DNA of 64,000 bases from Ignavibacteriales bacterium (GTDB lineage: Bacteria; Bacteroidota; Ignavibacteria; Ignavibacteriales; Melioribacteraceae): positions 80,883 through 144,882 of the forward strand of contig JACOUS010000003.1 of NCBI GenBank assembly GCA_016177735.1, read 5' to 3'. Both the position numbers and the translations under genes were made by a program. Under the pieces are notes generated by a model. It saw nothing but the letters and a program-made list of their open reading frames with translations. It made no database searches and was not told the origin of the DNA. How positions within the stretch are numbered: the first letter of the stretch is position 1; the number at the start of each line of letters is the position of its first letter. Below are positions 10,584 through 19,090 of the stretch, in pieces.

Positions 10584-12284
10584 TTACGCTTTCATTCTTT
10601 CGCCTTTTTCTTCTTTGATGAAAATCCACGCAACAATTTTACCGATATCAATCGTTTCGAAATTATTCCAATATTTTTTTGTACGCACATGCATTGAGCT
10701 AGTATCGATCGGTTCGATAGATTCGGCTTCTTTAACAATCGTATTCAATCTTTCTTGCCAAACTTTCATATTCCCTTCGCGCAAATCAAACCAGCCGTCG
10801 TGTGCCCACATATTTATATTTTGAGGAGTAATGTCCAATTCGTTGTCGCCTCTAAATGGAGGAATTTTTACATCGTTGCCGCGAAGTAAAGATTTTCCAT
10901 CGGGAAATAGAATCGGAATTGCAATCGAAACAATTTCGTTTCTTAATTTGGGATTGTTCTTCAAATATTCGAAACATTTTTCGGAAAGAACTTTCGGAGA
11001 CTGCTGTAAAATTTCTTTCATAGATCCGAAATTTAATTTCAGCAGATTAATTTCGTGCAGAAGTTTTGATAATCTGGGCGGACCGAGCAATTCAAAAGCA
11101 ACGCTGTTTACGTTGTGAATCTCTTCGAGTTCGGAAAGTTTTTCTACTGCTGCATGTTGCATAAATCCGGCACGGTAGCTTGGTTCCAAAGTAGCATTAT
11201 CAAGTGCATTGATAATATCATGCCCCGTATTGCCGCCGCGAATTTCTCTGATTGCGTCAACGGCAATTTCTTCCGGTGTAACATATTCCATTTGTCCTTG
11301 TGCAGTGATCGCTTCAAACTCTCCGCGCGAAAATGTTCCGTTCTCGCCGGTATCAATAAAAACGGATTTCAAAGATTCACCGGTTGAATTAAATTTTTTA
11401 TTCAGCTTCAATTCTAATTTATCTTTTAACGTAACAGCCTGATCGGGAGAGATGTCATAAACTTCAATCGGCTTGCCGTGTTTTTTTATTTCGCCGAACT
11501 CGATTCGTTTCCATCCGATTGCTGCAGTTGGTTTAATTTCTTTTGTGATTGCTCCTTCGGGCGTTCTTCCCATCAAAAATAAAAGGAGTGTGTGCGCACC
11601 GGCTACTGCCGATTTACTCAAAAGCACACGCGACGGTTTTTCTTCGCTGTGTGTGTAAGGAATGTTCAACCCCATTCCGCCGGTTCCGCTCGTTCCGATC
11701 TTTATATAAATTTTTGTCATGGCTTCGTTCATAGAGTTATAAAGTATTTGCACGTGCCTGATTAATTGCGGAATGTACATTGTGCAAAGAAGCTTCTCCG
11801 TTTCGTCTGCCAATTCTTCAACGGCAGCTTGTTTTTCAATTGTCTTTTTAATTCTGTGATAAGTAGTGTAAACATCCTGATATGCAATGCCGGTTGCTGA
11901 GTTGATGCAGTCGATTATTATTTCAGGTTTGTATTCCGCCAAAAGTTTGTAGATTGACGAACAGTGCAGAACTTCTTGGCTCAGGTCTTCCATTGTGTCT
12001 TTAATAAGAATTTTTCTTTTCACCGGATCTTCGAGCAAATCCAACCGGTTCATATCCTTGAAATCGTTACGGACAAAAATATTTCCCCACCACGGCACGA
12101 AATAATCATCGGGCAGATTTGAAAATTCTTTTTTCAGTCTCTCAACTTCTTCTTCGGCTTCTTCTTTCTTTAATGAAGTAACAACAATTTTCTTCGGTTT
12201 TTCTGGAACAAGTTTTCGTATCACTGCATTTCCTACTAAGCCCCATCCTCCTAATACTAACACAGTTTTGTTTTGAATATCCAT
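10584..12284 (-). CDS. Rossmann-fold NAD(P)-binding protein, dehydrogenase/epimerase-like
   Basis: 566 aa. The N-terminus is a clear dinucleotide-binding Rossmann fold (KTVLVLGGWGLVGNAVIRKL, G-x-x-G-x-x-G). Residues about 115-135 hold the next strand with IIDCINSATGIAYQD, as in extended short-chain dehydrogenases. Later motifs include IGTSGTGGMGLNIPYTHSEE (about 200) and a long C-terminal domain of ~250 residues that I do not recognise. Length and layout fit a conserved FCB-group protein usually labelled as an epimerase/dehydrogenase. The substrate is unknown. It is divergent from the PTS-IIA-like gene. Confidence 0.75.
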   Translation of the reverse strand: MDIQNKTVLVLGGWGLVGNAVIRKLVPEKPKKIVVTSLKKEEAEEEVERLKKEFSNLPDDYFVPWWGNIFVRNDFKDMNRLDLLEDPVKRKILIKDTMEDLSQEVLHCSSIYKLLAEYKPEIIIDCINSATGIAYQDVYTTYHRIKKTIEKQAAVEELADETEKLLCTMYIPQLIRHVQILYNSMNEAMTKIYIKIGTSGTGGMGLNIPYTHSEEKPSRVLLSKSAVAGAHTLLLFLMGRTPEGAITKEIKPTAAIGWKRIEFGEIKKHGKPIEVYDISPDQAVTLKDKLELKLNKKFNSTGESLKSVFIDTGENGTFSRGEFEAITAQGQMEYVTPEEIAVDAIREIRGGNTGHDIINALDNATLEPSYRAGFMQHAAVEKLSELEEIHNVNSVAFELLGPPRLSKLLHEINLLKLNFGSMKEILQQSPKVLSEKCFEYLKNNPKLRNEIVSIAIPILFPDGKSLLRGNDVKIPPFRGDNELDITPQNINMWAHDGWFDLREGNMKVWQERLNTIVKEAESIEPIDTSSMHVRTKKYWNNFETIDIGKIVAWIFIKEEKGERMKA

Positions 12285-12460
12285 GATGCCTCTTCTCGAT
12301 TTTTGGATAAATTTGTATCAGCAAGTTACAGCTTGCTGTTTTGCTCTGCAAGGAATTTAGTTTAGCCAAAAGCGTGATAATTATGGCTGGTTAATTGATA
12401 AAGGAACTCGTCTTTCTTAAATTTGCACACCAAATTTTTAAAGAAAAATCGGCGGTATAA

Positions 12461-12934
12461 ATGAGAATTTGCGACATCTTAAAACAAGAGAAAATAATTT
12501 CTTCGATGAAAAGCAGAGACAAGAATGAAATTATTAACGAATTAATTAACATATTTAAAGATGATGAGAGAGTTGTTAACATAGAATCGATGAGAGATGC
12601 GGTTCATGAACGTGAGAAAATCATGTCAACCGGCGTTGGAAAAGGTTTTGCAATACCGCACGCAAAAACAAACAGTGTGAACGATATTGTTGCCGCTTTC
12701 GGTAAAATTGATGAGCCGATTGATTTCCAAGCTCTTGACGGACAGCCTGTTAATCTTGTTTTTTTACTTGTCGGCAAAGAAAATTTGGTTGGACCGCACA
12801 TTAAACTGCTGAGCAGAATTTCCAGAATGATGAACAAAGAAGAATTTAGAGAATCACTTCTGAAAGCACAAACCGCCGAAGAGATGTACAATCTTTTTGA
12901 GAACGAAGAAAAACAATACTTTGAATTAACTTAA
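12461..12934 (+). CDS. PTS EIIA-like protein (fructose/nitrogen type)
   Basis: 157 aa, a single EIIA-2 domain. The phosphorylatable His is in GKGFAIPHAKTNSV, and the LDGQPVNLVFLLVGKENLVGPHIKLLSRISRM stretch (cited here in parts) is typical of PtsN/FruA-IIA proteins. The protein should accept phosphate from HPr or NPr and act as a regulator or as part of a sugar PTS. No EIIB or EIIC lies nearby, so a PtsN-like regulatory role is more likely. hisS follows after 16 nt. Confidence 0.88.
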   Translation: MRICDILKQEKIISSMKSRDKNEIINELINIFKDDERVVNIESMRDAVHEREKIMSTGVGKGFAIPHAKTNSVNDIVAAFGKIDEPIDFQALDGQPVNLVFLLVGKENLVGPHIKLLSRISRMMNKEEFRESLLKAQTAEEMYNLFENEEKQYFELT

Positions 12935-12950
12935 TACCGGATACTATTAA

Positions 12951-14213
12951 ATGATAAAAGCCGTTACCGGAACAAAAGATATTTTGCCCGCCGATATACC
13001 TTACTGGAGACATCTCGAAAATATTGTTACCGCTACAATGACGAGATTCAACTATAAAGAAATTCGTACGCCGGTATTTGAGGATACATCTCTTTTTGCC
13101 CGCGGCATCGGCGAAAGTACCGATATTGTTAGCAAGGAAATGTACACATTTATCGATCGGGGTGGCGCGAGTTTAACTCTAAAACCGGAAATGACTGCCG
13201 GTGTTGTGCGTGCTTTTGTTGAACATTCACTCGATAAAAAACAAAGTTTGAATAAGCTCTTTTATATTTCGCCGATGTTCCGGCAAGAAAGACCGCAAGC
13301 CGGAAGGTTTAGACAGTTCCATCAATTTGGCGCCGAAGCATTGGGCAGCAACGATCCCTTGCTCGATGCCGAAATGATAATTATTGCATATGATATTTTT
13401 GTTCAGCTTGGCTTGAAAAATTTGAGCGTTAAAATTAACTCGCTCGGCGTGCCGGAATCGCGCGAGAAGTATAAAAAAATATTGCGCGAATTTTTACTGC
13501 CGCATTTCGAACAGTTGACAAACGAAAGCAAGAAAAGATTCGATACGAACATTCTTAGAATTTTTGACAGCAAAGAAGGGCAAGATCAAAAAATTTTGGT
13601 AAATGCGCCGCTCTTGATTGAACATCTCGATAATGAAAGTCTCGAACATTTTGAAAAAGTAAAATCAGCGCTTTTATCTTCGAACATTCCTTTTGAGATT
13701 GATCCGAAACTTGTGCGAGGATTGGATTATTACACTCACACAACTTTCGAAGTTGTAAGCGGCAGTGTCGGTTCGCAAAGCGCACTCTGCGGCGGTGGAA
13801 GATATAATTTGCTCGTTAAAGAATTGGGCGGACCCGATATTCCCGGTGTTGGATTTGCTTCGGGAATTGAACGCGTTTTGCTCGCGTGCGAAAATGAAAA
13901 ATCTTTACAAACAAGCGCCGATCAAATCGATATTTATCTCGTAACTATAGAGAAAAACCTTTCTTCATTTGCATACAAAACCGCAGTTGAGCTGCGCAGA
14001 AAAGGTTCACTTGTGGAAATGGATTATTTATCGAGAAGCGTTAAAGCACAAATGCGCGAAGCAAATAAATTCAATGCAAAATATGTTTTGATGATTGGCG
14101 GCGATGAGTTTGCAAAAGGTGTTTTACTGTTAAAAAACATGTCTTCGGGCGAACAAATGGAAATTATGAAAGAGGATTTTGACAAGATTCTTTCAACAGT
14201 GAAAGGAAAATAA
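12951..14213 (+). CDS. hisS: Histidine--tRNA ligase
   Basis: 420 aa, full length. It charges tRNA-His. Class II motif 1 (about residues 1-85, with GTKDILPADIPYW), motif 2 (FRQERPQAGRFRQFHQFGAEALG region, about 105-130), the histidine-specific loop RGLDYYTHTTFEV (about 260) and motif 3 (GVGFASGIERVLLA, about 300) are all seen. The anticodon-binding domain occupies about residues 325-415. It is followed directly by a small gene whose TTG start abuts the stop. Confidence 0.98.
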   Translation: MIKAVTGTKDILPADIPYWRHLENIVTATMTRFNYKEIRTPVFEDTSLFARGIGESTDIVSKEMYTFIDRGGASLTLKPEMTAGVVRAFVEHSLDKKQSLNKLFYISPMFRQERPQAGRFRQFHQFGAEALGSNDPLLDAEMIIIAYDIFVQLGLKNLSVKINSLGVPESREKYKKILREFLLPHFEQLTNESKKRFDTNILRIFDSKEGQDQKILVNAPLLIEHLDNESLEHFEKVKSALLSSNIPFEIDPKLVRGLDYYTHTTFEVVSGSVGSQSALCGGGRYNLLVKELGGPDIPGVGFASGIERVLLACENEKSLQTSADQIDIYLVTIEKNLSSFAYKTAVELRRKGSLVEMDYLSRSVKAQMREANKFNAKYVLMIGGDEFAKGVLLLKNMSSGEQMEIMKEDFDKILSTVKGK

Positions 14214-14726
14214 TTGTCGTTACGCAGACCAAAAGAAATTCCTAAAATTCCGAAAACCAGAAAGAAGAAAGCACACGCTGCTTTAACGGCGATCCCGCTT
14301 AAAAAACCCGATAAACTTGAGTACATCTGCAAAGCTTATTACAAGTATGATGAAAAACTTCAGAAGCAGTTTTGTGTTTTTGAAATAGAAACTGTTGTAG
14401 AGTTTACAAGTTTTGCATATGAAATTTCTGTTGATCTAATCCGCGAAAAAAATATTTTCTATTTCATCATTACCGGCTTGAAAGCAAAAATGGATGCCGT
14501 GCCGAATATCCAGCCGGCACGCCAGGAATTGTTTTTCGAAGATTTGATCGGAGATTACACAATCAATGTTTTGAAACAAGATGGCGCAATCAATTCTGCC
14601 GATTATCATTTCAACATTTTCAAAAAAGAAATTCTGCTGAAAAAAGAATACAAACCCAAAAAGAAAAACAACCGCCTCTTTTGCAAATTTGAAGTTGCAA
14701 ACGATGAGTTTACATTTTCGGAATAA
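14214..14726 (+). CDS. Hypothetical protein downstream of hisS
   Basis: 170 aa from a TTG start immediately after the hisS stop (TAATTG), with AAAGGAAA as ribosome-binding site. The N-terminus is very basic (RRPKEIPKIPKTRKKKA) and is followed by an alpha/beta body. No family was recognised. Tight coupling to hisS and rlmB suggests translational coexpression and perhaps an RNA-linked role; this is inference from position and charge only. Confidence 0.65.
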   Translation: MSLRRPKEIPKIPKTRKKKAHAALTAIPLKKPDKLEYICKAYYKYDEKLQKQFCVFEIETVVEFTSFAYEISVDLIREKNIFYFIITGLKAKMDAVPNIQPARQELFFEDLIGDYTINVLKQDGAINSADYHFNIFKKEILLKKEYKPKKKNNRLFCKFEVANDEFTFSE

Positions 14727-14761
14727 AATTCTGTCCGTGCTAAATACGGAAAGAGGAAATT

Positions 14762-15490
14762 GTGAATAAAATTTACGGACGTAAATCAGTACTTGAAGCA
14801 ATTAATGCCGGTGTCGAACTCGAAGTAATTTATGTTGCCTTCGGGCAGCACGGAGATGTTATTCACAAAATTTTTTCTGCCGCAAAAAAAAATGAAATTA
14901 AAATCACACAACTTTCCCAGCAGAAATTCGAGCCGCTTGCCGAAGGCTTGAACTCGCAAGGCGTCGTTGCTATAAAGATTTCCCACAAATATTTTGATGT
15001 TGATGATTTAATTGCCTCATCAAAAAAATCAAAATACCCTTTATTGTTACTGCTCGATTCAATTCAAGATCCGCACAATCTTGGCGCAATTTTAAGAACT
15101 GCAGAATGTGCCGGAGTTGACGGCGTAATCGTAACAACAAATCAAAGTGCGCCTATTACCGGAACAGTAGAAAAAATTTCTGCCGGCGCAGTTTCACATC
15201 TTAAAATTGCCAAAGTATCCAATCTCAATAATCTTATCCGCGAACTTAAAGAAAACGGATTCTGGATGATCGGAAGCTCACTTCAAAATGCAAAAGAATA
15301 TCAGCAAGTCGATTACAAAATTCCGACTGCGCTTGTTTTGGGCAATGAAGAAAAAGGAATCCGCAGATTGATTGCCGAGAATTGCGACATGCTTGTAAAA
15401 ATTCCAATGCACGGCAAAGTTGATTCACTCAATGTTTCTGTTGCCGCCGGCGTTTTACTCTTTGAAATTGGACGGCAGCGACTTATCTAA
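14762..15490 (+). CDS. rlmB: 23S rRNA 2'-O-methyltransferase, RlmB/TrmH family
   Basis: 242 aa from a GTG start behind GAGGAAATT. An N-terminal substrate-binding domain (about residues 1-75, IYGRKSVLEAINAG) is followed by a SPOUT methyltransferase domain with a knotted SAM site: LLDSIQDPHNLGAILRTAECAGVDGVI, LVLGNEEKGIRRLI and IPMHGKVDSLNVSVAAGVLLFE. These are motifs 1, 2 and 3 of the TrmH group; family members methylate G2251 or a similar 2'-OH in 23S rRNA. It is the last chromosomal gene before the prophage; only ~27 nt separate its stop from the proposed left end. Confidence 0.93.
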   Translation: MNKIYGRKSVLEAINAGVELEVIYVAFGQHGDVIHKIFSAAKKNEIKITQLSQQKFEPLAEGLNSQGVVAIKISHKYFDVDDLIASSKKSKYPLLLLLDSIQDPHNLGAILRTAECAGVDGVIVTTNQSAPITGTVEKISAGAVSHLKIAKVSNLNNLIRELKENGFWMIGSSLQNAKEYQQVDYKIPTALVLGNEEKGIRRLIAENCDMLVKIPMHGKVDSLNVSVAAGVLLFEIGRQRLI

Positions 15491-15675
15491 GCGTTTGAAC
15501 GACCACTACTATAAATATGTTACTCAAATAATACTATAAATGAGTAATAACCGGCGCGAAAAACGAGAAAAATTTCCATTTGGATAGAGAACTGATCTGC
15601 TACCTAAAGTCTGCCTTTAAAGCATACTTTATTAACTCGCAATTAAGAGCCTTTTAACCGACCTAAAAACTCCAT

Positions 15676-15909
15676 TTATTCTACAAGTGTACCCAGTCCA
15701 AGATTGTTAAGTTGGGTTATTACGTTTGCTGGTGTATCGGTGAAGTTATATGTGTCGGTCACAGTTTGTGTTGCCGGATTAGTTGGTAGGTTAATATTTC
15801 TGCTAACATTTACATGTAAGCTAATCTTTCCGCCATCAACTGCAGTAGCGTTGATATTTGCGGAAAGATTACCTGAACCAAGTGAAAGGTTTGTTAAATC
15901 TAATTTCAT
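15676..15909 (-). CDS. Small phage protein, last gene of the tail operon
   Basis: 77 aa, beta-rich, with alternating hydrophobic and polar residues, no signal peptide, and a C-terminal helix (ANVITQLNNLGLGTLVE). Not recognised. It is the distal gene of the minus-strand structural operon, where tail-fibre or fibre-chaperone genes often lie. The start ATG follows GAGGAGT, a good ribosome-binding site. Confidence 0.6.
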   Translation of the reverse strand: MKLDLTNLSLGSGNLSANINATAVDGGKISLHVNVSRNINLPTNPATQTVTDTYNFTDTPANVITQLNNLGLGTLVE

Positions 15910-15956
15910 TTTTTTTACTCCTCTTCTAAACGATTATTGAAACTGTCTTAACTCCC

Positions 15957-16175
15957 TCAAAAACTCTCATTAACCGGCGTAACAACTTCGCGGGTTTTCG
16001 AGTTGTTGAACACGGCTTTCACGACCTCTCTTTGTTCGGCTTCTGGCTTCAGCAAGTTTTCTGCTCCGATACCAACTTTATGAATAGTCCCGTCATCTTC
16101 AACAATCCTGTAAATAATGTCAATCAGTTCATTGTTGGAATTGTAGTATTCTTTGCGCTCTGTTATTGTTGCCAT
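15957..16175 (-). CDS. Small phage protein, hypothetical
   Basis: 72 aa, with a beta-hairpin-like start (ITERKEYYNSNNELIDIIYRI) and a charged helical end. Not recognised. It lies between the fibre-like gene and the last gene of the tail operon, behind AGAGGAAATT, and is probably a small fibre-associated protein. Confidence 0.6.
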   Translation of the reverse strand: MATITERKEYYNSNNELIDIIYRIVEDDGTIHKVGIGAENLLKPEAEQREVVKAVFNNSKTREVVTPVNESF

Positions 16176-16183
16176 AATTTCCT

Positions 16184-16993
16184 CTAAATTTTATACAACC
16201 GTAAATATGAACCTTTGAATAATATTGTACCTGTTGTATTTGCTGCATATTGTGCCCATTTAATTTGCAGATTCATTGTCCCATAAGTTCCAGTGGTTAG
16301 CACACCTCTAATCCTAAAGGTGCGTCCGGTTTGCATTATCGATGAATTCCACCAGTTCCAGTTTGGGATTGAACTACTGCCAATAGCAGTGGTTAAATCT
16401 CGATAATATCCATAATTGGAATCATTTTCTAAAGCCACACCAGAAATGGTTGAAACACCCTTGAACTGTGCGTCACCACCAGGTAAATCCCAATTAACTT
16501 GTAAACCATTTTGCACAGATTGCCCATACAAAAATAAATCAAAACAATAACTTGTCGAGAACGGCAAGTTAGTTAATAATAAATGATCATCGTTTTGTAA
16601 AGTAGCGCTGTTTGTGACAGTTTCATCTACGATTTTTATTTTTTCTAACGGCAGCCCTGCTAAGCCGCCGAGTACCGTTAGCTGGTTTACGATCTCAACA
16701 TTATTACCCGGTTTAATACGCAAAGCATCTGCACCTTGCAAGCCGAAAGCAATCATTGTATTAGTAGATGTTGTTAACAACGCTTTCTTTGTTGCCGCAC
16801 CGGGTGCAGAGATATTGACTTTAAGATCTTGATCAATGCCGTTCGAACAATTTAGAATATCGCCTTCGCCGCGTGCATCTATTACCGCCAATGGATTATC
16901 TGTTCCGATACCGATTGCAGTACCGATCGGTGAAAGCAGAGACTTGATCTTTGCAAGCGTTAGATTAATCCATTTGTCATTAAGTAGGGACAC
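16184..16993 (-). CDS. Tail fibre-like protein
   Basis: 269 aa. The N-terminal part (LLNDKWINLTLAKIKSLLSP, then IGIGTDNPLAVIDARGEGD) looks like fibre/needle proteins that carry short G-T-x-x-P repeats before a receptor-binding head. The second half is rich in Gly, Thr, Asn and Trp (PNWNWWNSS), as in receptor-binding domains. No chaperone motif is visible. Its place near the end of the tail operon fits a host-recognition role; the receptor is unknown. Confidence 0.65.
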   Translation of the reverse strand: MSLLNDKWINLTLAKIKSLLSPIGTAIGIGTDNPLAVIDARGEGDILNCSNGIDQDLKVNISAPGAATKKALLTTSTNTMIAFGLQGADALRIKPGNNVEIVNQLTVLGGLAGLPLEKIKIVDETVTNSATLQNDDHLLLTNLPFSTSYCFDLFLYGQSVQNGLQVNWDLPGGDAQFKGVSTISGVALENDSNYGYYRDLTTAIGSSSIPNWNWWNSSIMQTGRTFRIRGVLTTGTYGTMNLQIKWAQYAANTTGTILFKGSYLRLYKI

Positions 16994-17011
16994 TATAACC
17001 TCTCATTATGC

Positions 17012-17752
17012 CTATGCAAGTTTCGAATAACTAATTCGCAACACATCACCGGCTTCGAGCAGTACATCAAGACCGAGACCAGACCAGCTTACTTCCTTCG
17101 TCGCAGTATTAACCGAAAAATCTGCACCGTTATCTTGTGCACATCCGCCGACTACATCGAGCTTAACATAACTTGCATTCACGGGTGTGTATGTCATTGT
17201 CACTTTTTTGTCTGTAATGTTCTGCGCTGTTAGCGTGAATTCTTCAACTACATCTTGTTCCGACTGTGCGATACCACCTATATCGAGCCATGTTGTTGTG
17301 GTCGGGTCGTAGGTGTATGTTCTGTCGTTCGACTTCAGCACAAGTGTCCACCCGTCTTCCGGCGGTGTGTAAGTTGTAACTCCATCCTTATACTGATAAA
17401 TGTAATTTTGATTCACACCATCAGTTACAATGTAACGATCACCGCTCAGCGGAGTAAGCAAATTTATTTCTGCTTGCGTTTTGAAATCGATCGCCGGTTC
17501 TTTCCATTTCAAACCGGCTATTGCATTGTCAACATAAGTAATAGATGCTTTTTGCGAAAGCTCATTTGATACCTTTGATGAACTCCAAAGATTGTCAGCC
17601 GCAGTGGTTGTATCGTTTACTTTCACTTCAAGACCGTCAACTGTTTTCTGCATTACACCGCCGCTTTTTATCTTTACTTCCACTTCTTTTGAGGCGTTGG
17701 TTTTCAGTGTTTCTGCGTTCTTCTTTACGAACCTTCCATCAATGATCGACAT
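17012..17752 (-). CDS. Tail fibre/attachment protein with DUF2793-like module
   Basis: 246 aa. A helical N-terminal part containing SSSKVSNELSQKASITYVDN, a repeat seen in trimeric fibre shafts, is followed by a module LKWKEPAIDFKTQAEIN ... GDRYIVTDG ... IYQYKDG ... DGWTLV (about residues 80-150). This resembles the beta-module found in many tail-fibre proteins (DUF2793-like). The C-terminal ~80 residues form a separate beta domain. Likely part of the distal tail. Confidence 0.7.
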   Translation of the reverse strand: MSIIDGRFVKKNAETLKTNASKEVEVKIKSGGVMQKTVDGLEVKVNDTTTAADNLWSSSKVSNELSQKASITYVDNAIAGLKWKEPAIDFKTQAEINLLTPLSGDRYIVTDGVNQNYIYQYKDGVTTYTPPEDGWTLVLKSNDRTYTYDPTTTTWLDIGGIAQSEQDVVEEFTLTAQNITDKKVTMTYTPVNASYVKLDVVGGCAQDNGADFSVNTATKEVSWSGLGLDVLLEAGDVLRISYSKLA

Positions 17753-17766
17753 GATTTTTCTCCTTC

Positions 17767-18129
17767 TTAATAGTAAACTTTTATTTTATCACCAACTTGT
17801 AATTTGCTTTCCAGTTCGAGTCCGTTCCAGATTAGTTTACTGCCGTCAACAATATCGTAATCAATTCCGTATTCAATTGCGATGCCCACATTTTCAACAA
17901 GGGCTAAAATCTTTTGTTTATTTGAAACGGTTGAAAGCCCGCTAATGATGATGAACTTATTGTCAATATCCACTTGCGAAAGTGTATGTGAATAAATATC
18001 CCCAAAACCGGCATAGATGTTAACGTCACCGCTAACGGCTTCCAGTTGGATTACTTCCTCTTTTGGGAATTCCAGAACGATCGGTTCTTCTTCTATCGTT
18101 AAGTCAATATTAAAATCTGTTTCAGCCAA
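17767..18129 (-). CDS. Phage protein, hypothetical (tail region)
   Basis: 120 aa, acidic N-terminus (FNIDLTIEEEPIVLEFPKEE), then a beta-rich body. No family recognised. Its start overlaps the end of the upstream gene by 8 nt, so the two are translationally coupled. Probably a small tail-fibre or baseplate-associated protein. Confidence 0.6.
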   Translation of the reverse strand: MAETDFNIDLTIEEEPIVLEFPKEEVIQLEAVSGDVNIYAGFGDIYSHTLSQVDIDNKFIIISGLSTVSNKQKILALVENVGIAIEYGIDYDIVDGSKLIWNGLELESKLQVGDKIKVYY

Positions 18130-18487
18130 GTTTAATTCCTCTCGTCATCACAGTGCATTTACCATCGAACCATAATTTCGGTTTAGTGTTTGAATATACT
18201 ATCAACAATTCTATACTTTTATATTCGCCGGCTTTAATATCGGTTTTGGAACTGGGTATATGCCATGTCATTTGTCCGGGGCTTATTTCAATCTCGCCGG
18301 TTGAAAGTTTTAGTTCTATTATTTTCTCGGTTGATTTTTTTGTCTCCTTCACCTCGAGAATTATCTCCGTAACATTCACCCAGTCAAAACTAACACCGTT
18401 TTTCTTGACGATGAACACTCTGTCGTAATGGTCACCTTGCCTGAGTACAAGATGAACAGATAACGAATTATCGAAATCTAAAACCAT
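18122..18487 (-). CDS. Baseplate/fibre-associated beta-sandwich protein
   Basis: 121 aa. The opening LVLRQGDHYDRVFIVKKNG..FDWVNVTEIILEVKE matches the common phage pattern of an R-Q-G-D-T/H-Y start followed by a D-(L/W)-T/V-x-x-x-I strand, seen in small tail-fibre and baseplate-upper proteins with an Ig-like fold. The role is inferred from this pattern and from the tail-gene context. Confidence 0.6.
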   Translation of the reverse strand: MVLDFDNSLSVHLVLRQGDHYDRVFIVKKNGVSFDWVNVTEIILEVKETKKSTEKIIELKLSTGEIEISPGQMTWHIPSSKTDIKAGEYKSIELLIVYSNTKPKLWFDGKCTVMTRGIKLG

Positions 18488-18495
18488 GTTTATTC

Positions 18496-19035
18496 CTATT
18501 GTAAATCATCCGTTATAAAATCGTCCAACACACCAAAGTCAATCTCAGCCGGTAAACATTTTTCTTTATCGAGTTTACTTAGTTTTATCGGGTTACATTC
18601 AAGTTCAATTTCAAGATTGAGCAGCTCAATTAACCTTTTGTTGAATTCTTCCTTCTTATCACCGAGATCATAAACCACTCCAATTATTTTTTCACCTTTT
18701 ACCGTTGTTCCATCTATCTCGGCAATTATCTCATCAACTTTGCTTTGTTCCGTTGCATTGATAATTTCCATTTTTGTTTCTAACTCATCACCGGATTTGA
18801 GTTTTATTTTTTTGTTCGTTGATAGTTCCTCTAATAAACTTTTATGCTCTGCACTAAAATCACTCAAAGCTTTTTCGATTGATTTGCTCAATTTCCTTTG
18901 TATATCATAACGCAGAGATACACCTTCGGCTTTATGGGTTAACAATGCTTGCAATGCCGGGTTCTTTTCGCTTATTTCTATTCCATTTGCTGTATGCTTG
19001 AATAGTTGATAATGCTTGATTTTAATGTTGCTCAT
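18496..19035 (-). CDS. Phage tail-region protein, DUF1617-like
   Basis: 179 aa, mostly helical with charged segments. It ends in an acidic tail (IDFGVLDDFITDDLQ). The overall layout resembles small DUF1617-type proteins encoded beside tail-tip genes, but the similarity is weak. It lies between the large tail/Hint protein and the Ig-like protein. Confidence 0.5.
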   Translation of the reverse strand: MSNIKIKHYQLFKHTANGIEISEKNPALQALLTHKAEGVSLRYDIQRKLSKSIEKALSDFSAEHKSLLEELSTNKKIKLKSGDELETKMEIINATEQSKVDEIIAEIDGTTVKGEKIIGVVYDLGDKKEEFNKRLIELLNLEIELECNPIKLSKLDKEKCLPAEIDFGVLDDFITDDLQ

Positions 19036-19090
19036 GTTTGTTCTCTCTCTTTTTTTTTTTATTCTGTGTTCTTCGCTCTATGTTCTACTC

